From CAZMMV01 sp964637035 (lineage in GTDB: Bacteria > Bacillota > Clostridia > Tissierellales > Tissierellaceae): a DNA stretch of 64,000 bases. Below the pieces are notes generated by a model. The model was not told the origin of the DNA. It saw nothing but the letters and a program-made list of their open reading frames with translations, and did not search any database. Position numbers and translations under genes: made by a program. Shown in pieces: positions 52,934 through 61,664 of the stretch (within the stretch, counting starts at the first letter, position 1; the number at the start of each line of letters is the position of its first letter). The DNA lies in the NCBI GenBank assembly GCA_964637035.1, contig CAZWTU010000001.1, positions 103,734 to 167,733 on the forward strand, in the 5' to 3' direction.

Positions 52934-53752
52934 TTATATATTAAGCAAAATTTCAATTATAAGTTTTTGAAATTCGTCTTTAACCCTTAGTGATGTTTCT
53001 ACAACTTCTTGATGATTTAAAGGCTGATTTAATATACCACTAGCCATATTAGTTATACAAGATATTCCTAAAACTTTTATCCCTTGATGATTTGCTACAA
53101 TAACCTCAGGTACCGTGGACATTCCAACAGCATCACCACCTAAAATTCTTATCATCTTTACCTCTTGGGGAGTTTCATAAGTTGGTCCTGTAAGCCACAT
53201 ATAAACCCCAGTCTTAAGCCCTAGTCCCTGTTTTTCTCCAACTCTTCTTGCAATGTCTATATAATCCTTATCATAAGCTGCACTCATATCTGGAAATCTA
53301 GGTCCTAATTCATCAAAATTTTCGCCTATTAATGGATTGCTACCTGTAAAGTTAATATGATCGGATATAAGCATTAAATCTCCTGGTTCAAAATCAGTGT
53401 TAACACCACCAGCAGCATTAGTAACAAAAAGGCTTTCTATCCCTAAGCCAATCATAACTCTAACGGGAAAAGTAACTTCACTTAAGTCATAACCTTCATA
53501 AAAATGGAATCTTCCCTGCATAGCAACAACATTTTTGCCAGCTAATTCGCCAATTACTAATTGCCCAACATGTCCTTCAACAGTAGACTTAGGAAAATAT
53601 GGTATATCCTCATATTTTATCTTTACCGAATTTTTAATTTCGTCAGCCAAGCTCCCTAAACCAGATCCTAATATCACGCCTACCTTAGGTGATTTACTAA
53701 TCTTTGAAGATATGAAATCTATTGATTTATTTATTTTTTCTATATAATTCAT
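52934..53752 (-). CDS. punA: purine-nucleoside phosphorylase
   Basis: A 272-aa trimeric-type PNP: VILGSGLGSLADEI, MQGRFHFYEGYDLSEVTFPVRV, VTNAAGGVNTDFEPGDLMLISDHIN, TGPTYETPQEVKM and DAVGMSTVPEVIVANH. It cleaves guanosine/inosine. The usual neighbour drm (phosphopentomutase), which lies between xerD and punA in Bacillus, is missing. It sits 12 nt after xerD. Confidence 0.96.
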   Translation of the reverse strand: MNYIEKINKSIDFISSKISKSPKVGVILGSGLGSLADEIKNSVKIKYEDIPYFPKSTVEGHVGQLVIGELAGKNVVAMQGRFHFYEGYDLSEVTFPVRVMIGLGIESLFVTNAAGGVNTDFEPGDLMLISDHINFTGSNPLIGENFDELGPRFPDMSAAYDKDYIDIARRVGEKQGLGLKTGVYMWLTGPTYETPQEVKMIRILGGDAVGMSTVPEVIVANHQGIKVLGISCITNMASGILNQPLNHQEVVETSLRVKDEFQKLIIEILLNI

Positions 53753-53764
53753 TTTAACAACCCC

Positions 53765-54655
53765 CTATGCTCTTGGATGAGTTTTTTTATATACTTTTCT
53801 TATCTCTCCATGTTCTCCATCAAAGTTATACATCTGTGTAGTAGAAATATCAGAATGGCCTAGCATTTCTTGTACAGATTTAATATCAGCACCGTTTTCT
53901 ATTAAATGAACTGCAAAAGAATGTCTAAAAGTGTGTGGTGTAATCACTTTATCTATACCCGCCTTATTGGTATAATCTTTTATTATCTTCCATACCCCTT
54001 GCCTTGTTAAGGCTTTTTTCCTATAGTTTAGAAACAAAGGCTCATTTAATGTTTCTATATCTATGGGTCTGTAGTTTTTTATATAGTGAATTAATGAATC
54101 TATAGCTAGTTCACCAACGGGTATGACCCTTATGTTATCATTGTTTTCACTTATTTTTAAAATACCCAATTCAAGCTCAAAATCCTCAATATTTATTGAA
54201 ATAATCTCTGATACCTTTAGGCCTGTTGCATACAATAATTCTAGCATAGCCTTATCCCTAGAGCCTTTAAAACTATTTACATCAGGTTGTGATAATAAGT
54301 TTTCTAGTTCATCCTTTGTTAAGATGGTAGGTAGCTTTTTTTCAGATTTTGGTGATTTTAAGTTTAAAGTGGGATCTTCCTTTATTAAGTTTTGATTTAA
54401 CAAATATTGATAAAAACATCTAATAGATGCTAGTTGTCTAGATATAGTAGAACTTGCTCTGCCAGCTTTATGTAGACTCATCAAATATTTAATAACAATA
54501 GTCTTATCTGTTTCGATATATTCCTTCATTTTGTTTTCCAACAAATATTCCTTAAACCTACTAACATCACTTATGTAAGCATCTAAGGTGTTCTCACTTA
54601 AATGCTTTTCAGTTTTTATGTATTCAATATATCCATCTTCAATTTTTTCTGACAT
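53765..54655 (-). CDS. xerD: XerD-position tyrosine recombinase lacking two catalytic residues
   Basis: A 296-aa protein with XerD architecture and synteny (spoIIM-xerD-punA). The catalytic HxxR (PHTFRHSFAVH), LGHSDIS and the Tyr (TTQMYNF) are present. However, the first catalytic Arg is Lys in ATGLKVSEI (usual GLRVSEL), and the GKGxK hairpin reads KISENNDNIRVIP, so the catalytic Lys is not visible. Either the enzyme has changed mechanism or target, or it is catalytically weak and works with the intact XerC-like protein at 23091. The reading frame is intact, without stops. Confidence 0.85.
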   Translation of the reverse strand: MSEKIEDGYIEYIKTEKHLSENTLDAYISDVSRFKEYLLENKMKEYIETDKTIVIKYLMSLHKAGRASSTISRQLASIRCFYQYLLNQNLIKEDPTLNLKSPKSEKKLPTILTKDELENLLSQPDVNSFKGSRDKAMLELLYATGLKVSEIISINIEDFELELGILKISENNDNIRVIPVGELAIDSLIHYIKNYRPIDIETLNEPLFLNYRKKALTRQGVWKIIKDYTNKAGIDKVITPHTFRHSFAVHLIENGADIKSVQEMLGHSDISTTQMYNFDGEHGEIRKVYKKTHPRA

Positions 54656-54688
54656 GTTTTTCTCCTTATTCTCAATTTAAAATTATAA

Positions 54689-55303
54689 TTATAAACTCAT
54701 AAGTCCAAATAAAGTTGAAATAAAATACCCTTCTAATAGAACCGTAATCGTAACTACAGCAAAAGCCGAAAACAAAATTATACCATAATCTAATATATCA
54801 ATATTTCCAAGTTTGTTTCCTTTTAAATTAGTATATGATATAGATTTTAATATACTAACAGTAGCAATAATAAGGAAAATAGGAATCAGTAATAGATAAT
54901 TAGGTAAAAATCCTAATATAGAAAATATAAAACCTTTGAAGCCGAATTCTTTCACAAAATATCCTACGGTAAGTCCAATGGAAAATCCCTTGATTCCAAT
55001 AATTAATGGGGTTATAATAATTCCAAAACCTACAAATCCCAAAACCCAAATAAATAACAAGAACTTCATATTGAAAATTAAAGAAGAATTAAATATGTTT
55101 TTAGAAGTATAATTTTCACTTTTTATAAATTTAAAAATATAATTAAATTTGTAAGTAAAACTAGTATCTTTTACTTCATTAACTTTGAGTATAAATATTG
55201 AACCAATTATAATGCCTACTATAATCAATAAACTTAAAATAAAGTATATAATATAATTTTTCTCCAAATGTCTTTTGCTAATATTTATTAATCTTCTAGA
55301 CAA
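54689..55303 (-). CDS. spoIIM: stage II sporulation protein M
   Basis: A 204-aa membrane protein with about five hydrophobic segments (for example IIYFILSLLIIVGIIIGSIFI and FLLFIWVLGFVGFGIIITPLI). SpoIIM, with SpoIID and SpoIIP, drives engulfment; spoIID and spoIIP are not here. It begins at a TTG with AAGGGGGAAGG upstream and lies before xerD, the Bacillus arrangement. Confidence 0.93.
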   Translation of the reverse strand: MSRRLINISKRHLEKNYIIYFILSLLIIVGIIIGSIFILKVNEVKDTSFTYKFNYIFKFIKSENYTSKNIFNSSLIFNMKFLLFIWVLGFVGFGIIITPLIIGIKGFSIGLTVGYFVKEFGFKGFIFSILGFLPNYLLLIPIFLIIATVSILKSISYTNLKGNKLGNIDILDYGIILFSAFAVVTITVLLEGYFISTLFGLMSL

Positions 55304-55369
55304 AATATCCTTCCCCCTTTGTATACAAGCCTTAAGAAATATTATGCTAAAAGGAAGGATATTATAACT

Positions 55370-55912
55370 TTATTCTTTATTGTCTATGATGTTTTTAGCT
55401 AATTGAATTCCAATTATAGTTTTACTATCAAGTATTTCTCCCCTGTCTACCATCTTTATAAGATCATCAATATTCATTTTTACAGTCCTAACAAATTCCC
55501 CTAAATCTGGCTGGGCATCACCGTAAATTAAATCCTTAGCTAAAAACAAATATATTTTTTCATTTGAAAAACCTGGTGAAGTGTAAAATTCTAATAAATA
55601 TTCCAATTTATTTGCACTGATTCCCGTTTCTTCTTTTAACTCCCGTGCAGCTGTTTCACCTGGTTCTTCGTTTAATTCAAGTCTACCAGCAGGAAGTTCT
55701 AATAAGAATCTTTCCACAGCTTTTCGATATTGCTCTACTAAAACAACATAGTTATCTTCCGTAATTGGAAGTATAGCAACTGCACCAGGGTGTTCTATAA
55801 TTTCCCTTTTTGAATATTTTTTGTCCGGTAGTTCCACAGTATCAATTCTTAAATTAAGTAACTTACCTTCATAAATTTTATCGGATTTCATGGTCTTCTC
55901 TTCAAAAATCAT
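55370..55912 (-). CDS. nudF: ADP-ribose pyrophosphatase (Nudix)
   Basis: A 180-aa Nudix hydrolase with the Nudix box in GRLELNEEPGETAARELKEETG and the family ADPRase features FYTSPGFSNEKIYLFLA. It hydrolyses ADP-ribose to AMP and ribose-5-phosphate. Start ATG after GGGAGGAAG. The nudF-spoIIM pairing is also found in Bacillus. Confidence 0.93.
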   Translation of the reverse strand: MIFEEKTMKSDKIYEGKLLNLRIDTVELPDKKYSKREIIEHPGAVAILPITEDNYVVLVEQYRKAVERFLLELPAGRLELNEEPGETAARELKEETGISANKLEYLLEFYTSPGFSNEKIYLFLAKDLIYGDAQPDLGEFVRTVKMNIDDLIKMVDRGEILDSKTIIGIQLAKNIIDNKE

Positions 55913-56020
55913 GTATCTTCCTCCCTATACAAATATCAATATTCATAGATAAATTCTAAGAATATAATAATATCATATCTCAATTTAATAAATACTTCAA
56001 TAAAGTATTTATTTACAAAC

Positions 56021-56058
56021 AAAAATAAACATACTTCTTATGAAGCACATTTATTTTT
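56021..56058 (-). terminator. terminator of spo0A
   Basis: A 17-bp stem with several G-U pairs (56021-56037 with 56042-56058), TTAT loop, and U-rich 3' arm. A second small hairpin (AAATACTT/AAGTATTT) follows at about 55990-56010. Confidence 0.7.
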
Positions 56059-56072
56059 ATTGACTATCTTAT

Positions 56073-56882
56073 TTAGATACTTTCACTTAAGCCTTCTCTT
56101 TCAAGCCTTAATTTGTCTGCAATAAGGGCAATAAATTCACTATTTGTAGGTTTGCCTCTACTATCATTTATGGTATGTCCAAAAAGTTTATTTATAGTCT
56201 CAATTTTGCCCCTAGTCCAGGCAACTTCAATAGCATGCCTAATTGCCCGTTCAACCCTGGAAGGTGTAGTATTAAATTTACTAGCTATTCTAGGATACAA
56301 TTCCTTTGTAATAGCACCTAAAAACTCCATATTCTCTACAACTAGCGTTATGGCTTCCCTTAAATATAAATACCCTTTGATATGAGCTGGTATACCAATT
56401 TCATGTATAATATCTGTAACTTCTGATTCTAAAGACTTATACTTATTTTGCAAATTATTTTCCCTTAAAATTTCCACATTTACCCTTGAAAAGTCTTGAT
56501 TTGGATAATTATTAGCTATTTCCTTTAACCTTTTCATAAAAACTTCAAAATTAAAAGGTTTAACAACATAATACTCAGCTCCTAACTTAAGGGCTTTTTG
56601 TGTAATTTGGTCTTGTCCTACAGCTGATAGCACTATTGTCTTAGGAGAATAACCATCATCAAAAGCATTTACCCTTTCTAATACCTCTAAGCCGTCTAAA
56701 TGTGGCATAATTATATCCAACAATAAGACGTCCGGCTTATGGCTTTCAATTAATTCTAAAGCTTCTACCCCGTTCTTTGCTATCCCTACAACCTCAAAAT
56801 CTTCGTGTGATGAGATGTACTCAAAGAGTATCTTACTAAATTCCCTGTTATCATCTGCAATTACCAATCTGGTTTTTTTCAT
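56073..56882 (-). CDS. spo0A: sporulation master regulator Spo0A
   Basis: A 269-aa response regulator. Receiver domain: acidic pocket ADDNREF (D10, D11), phospho-acceptor Asp in VLLLDIIMPHLDG (about D56), Thr/Ser in TIVLSAVGQ, and Lys in YYVVKPF. C-terminal DNA-binding effector: HIKGYLYLREAITLVVEN, ITKELYPRIASKFNTTPSRVERAIRHAIEVAW and GKPTNSEFIALIADKLR, which are hallmark Spo0A sequences. Phosphorylated Spo0A commits the cell to sporulation. Its promoter contains a sigma-H element and a 0A box. Confidence 0.99.
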   Translation of the reverse strand: MKKTRLVIADDNREFSKILFEYISSHEDFEVVGIAKNGVEALELIESHKPDVLLLDIIMPHLDGLEVLERVNAFDDGYSPKTIVLSAVGQDQITQKALKLGAEYYVVKPFNFEVFMKRLKEIANNYPNQDFSRVNVEILRENNLQNKYKSLESEVTDIIHEIGIPAHIKGYLYLREAITLVVENMEFLGAITKELYPRIASKFNTTPSRVERAIRHAIEVAWTRGKIETINKLFGHTINDSRGKPTNSEFIALIADKLRLEREGLSESI

Positions 56883-56929
56883 ACTTTTCCCCCTGTTGTA
56901 ATAAATTTAATAATTACTATATTTATAAT

Positions 56930-56956
56930 ATTCGACAAATAAACGAAAACTCCTTC
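56930..56956 (-). promoter_or_regulatory. sigma-H promoter with overlapping 0A box for spo0A
   Basis: On the minus strand GAAGGAGTT (56956-56948), 11 bp, GTCGAAT (56936-56930), close to the sigma-H consensus (RnAGGAWWW, 11-12 bp, RnnGAAT). The 0A box TTGTCGAA (56938-56931) overlaps the -10, so Spo0A probably regulates its own gene. B. subtilis spo0A likewise has a sigma-H promoter. Confidence 0.75.
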
Positions 56957-56985
56957 TTTTATTTAAAAATAGTAAAAATTACAAC

Positions 56986-57014
56986 AAAAAGATAAGCCTA
57001 AGGCTTATCTTTTT
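56986..57014 (-). terminator. terminator of spoIVB
   Basis: AAAAAGATAAGCC/GGCTTATCTTTTT, a 13-bp stem (56986-56998 with 57002-57014) with a 3-nt loop, overlaps the spoIVB stop codon and separates it from spo0A. Confidence 0.85.
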
Positions 57015-58278
57015 GCTGCAACATCCATTCTATATATAGACCATAACCCTTGGTTGGATCGTTTACAAAAACATGAGTAATAGCACCAATCAATTTATCA
57101 TCTTGAATAATAGGGCTACCGCTCATTCCTTGAACTATCCCACCAGTTTTATTTAATAACTTTTCATCAGTAACCTTTAATATCATGCTTTTTTGTTTTG
57201 CTGATGATTGTGATTCTAATTTTGTTATCTCAACTTCAAATTTATCTATCTTATCTCCTTCTAAGGTAGATAAAATATATGCCTTTCCTTCTTTTATTTC
57301 TTCCTTAAATCCAATTGGAACAGGTTGATTTAAATTGTCCCTTAAATAATTCTCATTTATATTTCCATATATGCCAAAATCACAATTTTTATCTATATTA
57401 CCTATTACATTGTCTGTCTCATAAAATACTCCTCTAATTTCACCAGGAAGACCCTTTTTACCTTGTTCAATCTTTGATATGTTAGCATTCATTATCTTAC
57501 CATTATCAACTGGTAATAAATCTCCTGTGTCTAAATCTACTATTCCGTGTCCTAAAGCTCCAAAGGAATCATTGTTATAATCTAAATAAGTTAGAGTACC
57601 TATGCCAGAGGTTTTATCTCTAACCCATATTCCTAGCCTATAACAGTTATCCTGTATACTTTGAATAGGAACAGTCTCTGTAACAAATTCTCCTTTATTT
57701 CTTTGAATTAGGATCTTTATCTTGGAAGACTTTACTTCATTTAGGATTTCAACAACATGTTCAGCATCCTTAATTTCTATTTCATTTATTTTTAAAATAC
57801 TATCTCCAACTTTTAGTCCTGCGGTTTTAGCAGGACTTGTTCTTTTACCATCTGCTCCTATTACATCTGTAACTGCAACTATTAATACACCCTTAGTATT
57901 TAATCTAACTCCAATAGCGTTGCCACCAGGTATCAACATAGGTCTATCAACTACATTTATGTTGTAATTTTTAACTGGTATAAAACCTAAAAGTTTTAGT
58001 TGTATTTCAGTATTTCCTGGAATAACACCATTTAAATCATAAGACTTTTTAAATCCTTTTGAATCAGGACCATTTAATGAAGCTTCTACTACATTTTCTT
58101 TCTCTTGATTTATATCTAAAAAAAAGGGAAATGCAACATTCAGGTTTTTATTTTCTCCCTTAACAATATTGATACTTGAAGGATAAAATAAAATTTTATT
58201 AGATTGAATGCTAAAACTTAATAATATAATTATTAAAGTTGCGATTAAAACCTTGTGACTAAATTTTAATTTATCCAA
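56998..58278 (-). CDS. spoIVB: SpoIVB serine peptidase
   Basis: A 426-aa S55 peptidase. N-terminal membrane anchor (about 10-27), PDZ domain (TSPAKTAGLKVGDSILKINEIEI, about 140-185) and peptidase domain with GHGIVDLDTGDLLP (catalytic His/Asp region) and QGMSGSPIIQDDKLIGAITHVF (catalytic Ser in GMSGSP). Made in the forespore, it triggers SpoIVFB cleavage of pro-sigma-K. The start TTG at 58278 has AGGAGAG upstream. The classical recN-spoIVB-spo0A order is kept. Confidence 0.96.
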   Translation of the reverse strand: MDKLKFSHKVLIATLIIILLSFSIQSNKILFYPSSINIVKGENKNLNVAFPFFLDINQEKENVVEASLNGPDSKGFKKSYDLNGVIPGNTEIQLKLLGFIPVKNYNINVVDRPMLIPGGNAIGVRLNTKGVLIVAVTDVIGADGKRTSPAKTAGLKVGDSILKINEIEIKDAEHVVEILNEVKSSKIKILIQRNKGEFVTETVPIQSIQDNCYRLGIWVRDKTSGIGTLTYLDYNNDSFGALGHGIVDLDTGDLLPVDNGKIMNANISKIEQGKKGLPGEIRGVFYETDNVIGNIDKNCDFGIYGNINENYLRDNLNQPVPIGFKEEIKEGKAYILSTLEGDKIDKFEVEITKLESQSSAKQKSMILKVTDEKLLNKTGGIVQGMSGSPIIQDDKLIGAITHVFVNDPTKGYGLYIEWMLQQKDKP

Positions 58279-58446
58279 GTATAATCACTCTCCTAGTTGG
58301 TCTTAAAATATTCACCTCCTAATTAGTTTTCATACTTAATTTAGCCACTTTTTATACTTATTATTCTATATAAAACTTATTTAAAATGACAAGATATTCT
58401 TGAATTTCCAAGGTATAAAAAATTTTATTTTTTATTTATTTTAAAA

Positions 58447-60144
58447 TCAGTAATTTTTTATGTTTTTAGACATTTCTATCATTTCCTTAGCATGGCTTAT
58501 AGTTGTCTCTGTTAGATCAACCCCTCCAATCAATCTTGCCATTTCTTCAACCCTTTGTTCTTCAGTTAATTTATGTATATTAGTAGTAGTTTTTCCCTTG
58601 CTTATGGTTTTTTCAATAACATAATGGCTATCAGCTAAAGCCGCAAGTTGGGGCAGGTGAGAAATGCAAATAACTTGGTGGTCCTTTGATATTTTCAATA
58701 TTTTCTCCCCTACTATTTGACCAGTTCTACCTGAAATTCCCGTATCAATTTCATCAAATATCATTGTAGGAATCTTATCAAAAAAAGCTAATATATTTTT
58801 AAAAGCTAGCATAATTCTAGACATTTCCCCCCCAGAAACAATTTTAGACAATGGCTTTAATCTTTCCCCTGGGTTAGTAGATATTAAAAATTCAATTTTA
58901 TCATAACCTGTGATTGTATATTCATTTGCTTGTTTAAAGTCTATTTTAAAATCAACTTGAAGCATATTTAATTCTTTTAGTTCTTTTCTTATTTCATCCT
59001 CTATAACTTCAGATATTTTCTTTCTTTTTAAAGATAAGTCATTACTTGATATATTTAGATCACTTTCTATTCTTACTATTTCATCATTTATCTTCCTTAC
59101 CTTATTTTCATAATCAGTTAACAAGTCTAATCTTTCCTCAGCTTTATTTTGAAATTCAAGGATTTCTTCTATAGTATTCCCATATTTACGTTTTAATTTA
59201 TTTACTAAATCAATCCTATTGGTTAAATAATTTAGACGTTCATTGTCTAATTCTATACCTTCTAAATAGTCTCTTAAGTCCCTATTAATATCTTCAAATT
59301 CAAATTGCAGGCTGTTCAATCTTGAATTTATAGTCTGGAAATTATCATCATATTTACTAATGTTTTTCAAGTTGACCATGGCCTTGTTTATTAAATCTAT
59401 GGCACTTGGATTTTGAACACTATCATTATCCAGATAAATAATAGCTTCCTCTAAAGAGTTAGATATAGTAGTTGAATTATTTACCCTATTATATTCCTTT
59501 ATCAACTCATCTTCATCCCTGTTACTAAGTCTAGATTCACTTATTTCTTCTATTTGAAATTTTAACACATCTATTTCCCTATCTCTTTTGCTAGTATCCA
59601 TAGATAGGTCATTTAGCTTTTTCTTTTGAATTGAAAGTTCTTCATATTTAGTTTTAATTATTGACTTTAACCTATGTAATTCTTCATCTCCAAAGGAATC
59701 TACTAGAGATAAATGTTTTGATGAATCCAATAAGGATTGATGTTCATGCTGTCCGTATATATCTACAAGCTTGTTGGTTATATTTTTTAACATAGATAGG
59801 TTTATACTCCTACCATTTACCTTAGAAATACTAGGGCCTTCTAAATTGATTTCCTTACTTATTATCAAAATATTATCCCGGTCTAAACTGATATTATATT
59901 CATTTAATAATCCTAGGATTTCTGTAGGATCTTCCAAATAAAAGACTCCTTGAAGCACAGCTTTATCATGTCCAGATTGAATTAAATCCTTACTGGATCT
60001 AGACCCTAATATTATACCAATACCATCAACTAAAATAGATTTCCCAGACCCTGTTTCTCCAGTAATAATGTTTAAACCTTTAGTAAAGTTTACATTGACA
60101 TCATCGATTATAGCAAAGTTTTTTATATTTATCTCTACTAACAT
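58447..60144 (-). CDS. recN: DNA repair protein RecN
   Basis: A 565-aa SMC-like repair ATPase acting early at double-strand breaks. Walker A ITGETGSGKSILVDGI (about 30-45), long coiled coil (about 160-370), signature KIVSGGEMSRIMLAFKNIL, and Walker B PTMIFDEIDTGISG. It lies 23 nt after tlyA. In most Firmicutes argR precedes recN; here it is absent. Confidence 0.97.
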   Translation of the reverse strand: MLVEINIKNFAIIDDVNVNFTKGLNIITGETGSGKSILVDGIGIILGSRSSKDLIQSGHDKAVLQGVFYLEDPTEILGLLNEYNISLDRDNILIISKEINLEGPSISKVNGRSINLSMLKNITNKLVDIYGQHEHQSLLDSSKHLSLVDSFGDEELHRLKSIIKTKYEELSIQKKKLNDLSMDTSKRDREIDVLKFQIEEISESRLSNRDEDELIKEYNRVNNSTTISNSLEEAIIYLDNDSVQNPSAIDLINKAMVNLKNISKYDDNFQTINSRLNSLQFEFEDINRDLRDYLEGIELDNERLNYLTNRIDLVNKLKRKYGNTIEEILEFQNKAEERLDLLTDYENKVRKINDEIVRIESDLNISSNDLSLKRKKISEVIEDEIRKELKELNMLQVDFKIDFKQANEYTITGYDKIEFLISTNPGERLKPLSKIVSGGEMSRIMLAFKNILAFFDKIPTMIFDEIDTGISGRTGQIVGEKILKISKDHQVICISHLPQLAALADSHYVIEKTISKGKTTTNIHKLTEEQRVEEMARLIGGVDLTETTISHAKEMIEMSKNIKNY

Positions 60145-60167
60145 ATGAAAACCTCCATTAAGTATAT

Positions 60168-60965
60168 TTAACTAAGATTTTTGTGTGCTTTCTCTATGAT
60201 CTCCATAATTTCTTTATCGTCTATAGAATTGTCAAGATTATTTTTTAAATAAATTAAAAATTCAATATTCCCAGTAGCTCCTGTAATAGGTGAATAAGTT
60301 AAGCCATAAGGACTTAATTTGTTTTCTACACAATAATTTATAGTATCTTTTATTACTTTATAATGTATTTTTTTATCCCTTACAATCCCTCTTTTACCAA
60401 CATTTTCCCTGCCAGCTTCAAATTGAGGTTTTACTAAGGCTATGATTTCCCCATTGTCCCTTAAAAGTTTTTTGGCTACAGGTAGAACCAATTTTAGAGA
60501 AATAAAAGACACATCTATGGAAATAAAATCAATGGGCTCTCCTATTTCATCACTTTCAACATGCCTAATATTGGTTCTCTCCATTACAACAACCCTCTTA
60601 TCATTACGGAGTTTCCAATCTAATTGGCCATATCCTACATCAATAGCAAAAACCTTTGATGCTCCATTTTTAAGCATACAATCCGTAAAGCCTCCAGTAG
60701 ACGCACCTATGTCCATAGAAACCTTGTCCTTAAGGTCCAGCTTAAAAAGCTCAATAGATTTTTCAAGTTTTAGGCCACCACGACTAACATAAATATTTGG
60801 ATTTACTTTTATTCTAATCTCAGCATCCTCATCTAATTTTTGGCCTGGTTTTTCAATCCTCTCTGTACCCACAAAAACAATACCCTCCATTATAACTCTT
60901 TTACCCTTTTCCCTTGATTCAACTAAGCCTTTTTCAAACAAAATAACATCTGCTCTCTTTTTCAT
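60168..60965 (-). CDS. tlyA: TlyA-family rRNA 2'-O-methyltransferase
   Basis: A 265-aa protein: N-terminal S4 RNA-binding domain (RADVILFEKGLVESREKGKRVIMEG) and FtsJ-like SAM domain (SMDIGASTGGFTDCMLKNGA, AIDVGYGQL, ISIDVSFISL, LVKPQFEAG). Known members methylate 16S C1409 and 23S C1920. It lies between oapA and recN. nadK, which often follows, is not present. Confidence 0.95.
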   Translation of the reverse strand: MKKRADVILFEKGLVESREKGKRVIMEGIVFVGTERIEKPGQKLDEDAEIRIKVNPNIYVSRGGLKLEKSIELFKLDLKDKVSMDIGASTGGFTDCMLKNGASKVFAIDVGYGQLDWKLRNDKRVVVMERTNIRHVESDEIGEPIDFISIDVSFISLKLVLPVAKKLLRDNGEIIALVKPQFEAGRENVGKRGIVRDKKIHYKVIKDTINYCVENKLSPYGLTYSPITGATGNIEFLIYLKNNLDNSIDDKEIMEIIEKAHKNLS

Positions 60966-60986
60966 AGATCAACTCTCCATATTGTA

Positions 60987-61583
60987 TTACTTTTTATTTT
61001 TTTTCCCATCTTTTAAAATTTTTATTCTAAAGTTTACTTCCATAAAGTTCAAAATAACAGCAATCTTATAAATAATTTTTTCACTATGTAATAAGGCTAT
61101 TGCTTTTCCAAATGCTTTGCCTCCTACAGTAAATGATGCTATTAATGATGTAAGTATAATTGTAAGTACGGCTCCATTTAATAATGAATATTTGTCAATT
61201 AACTTGAACACAATTGTGGTCCCAACTCCACCAGATATAATTCCACAAATATCCCCTATAACATCATTACAAAAGTTTGATACCTGGCTTGCATTTCTAA
61301 CTAATTTTATTGCATGCCTTGCTTCTTTAATCTTATTAGCTGCCATAGAGTGAAAAGGTCTTTCCTCTGCAGCTGTAACTGCTATACCTATTATATCAAA
61401 ACTAATTCCAATTACTATAACAAAAATAAGCACTATAAATGCCATTAGAATATCTATATTTGCCACAAGACTTTCAGTGATTATAGAAAATACTACTGCA
61501 AAAATAAAAGTCCATATACTTATAAAAAAAACCCATTTAAAATTATATTTCTTTAGGCTACCATTGACCTTCTTCTTAGCCAT
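60987..61583 (-). CDS. oapA: OLE RNA-associated membrane protein OapA
   Basis: A 198-aa basic membrane protein with four predicted helices (about 16-39, 43-70, 108-130, 137-160) and strongly basic ends (MAKKKVNGSLKKYN; KILKDGKKNKK). Between helices 2 and 3 is FDIIGIAVTAAEERPFHSMAANKI, reminiscent of the DUF21/CNNM transporter motif (my comparison). It sits directly downstream of the OLE RNA and upstream of tlyA, the place of OapA, the protein known to bind OLE RNA and bring it to the membrane. Shine-Dalgarno GGAGGT. dxs, often near this locus, is missing. Confidence 0.88.
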   Translation of the reverse strand: MAKKKVNGSLKKYNFKWVFFISIWTFIFAVVFSIITESLVANIDILMAFIVLIFVIVIGISFDIIGIAVTAAEERPFHSMAANKIKEARHAIKLVRNASQVSNFCNDVIGDICGIISGGVGTTIVFKLIDKYSLLNGAVLTIILTSLIASFTVGGKAFGKAIALLHSEKIIYKIAVILNFMEVNFRIKILKDGKKNKK

Positions 61584-61635
61584 TTATTACTAACCTCCAA
61601 TAATATATTAATCTTTATAATTTACTTATAATTGC

Positions 61636-61664
61636 AAAAAAGCTGATAGCTAGTAGCTATCAGC
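61636..61664 (-). terminator. intrinsic terminator at the 3' end of OLE RNA
   Basis: GCTGATAGCT/AGCTATCAGC, a perfect 10-bp stem (61642-61651 with 61655-61664) with a 3-nt loop, followed on the minus strand by TTTTTT. It lies 53 nt before oapA, so oapA expression would need readthrough or processing. Confidence 0.85.

Noticed and set aside
58279..58446. Sigma-G or sigma-F promoter for spoIVB
   Set aside because: GTATA occurs, but no matching -10 stands at the right spacing in this AT-rich stretch. A promoter is expected but not identified.
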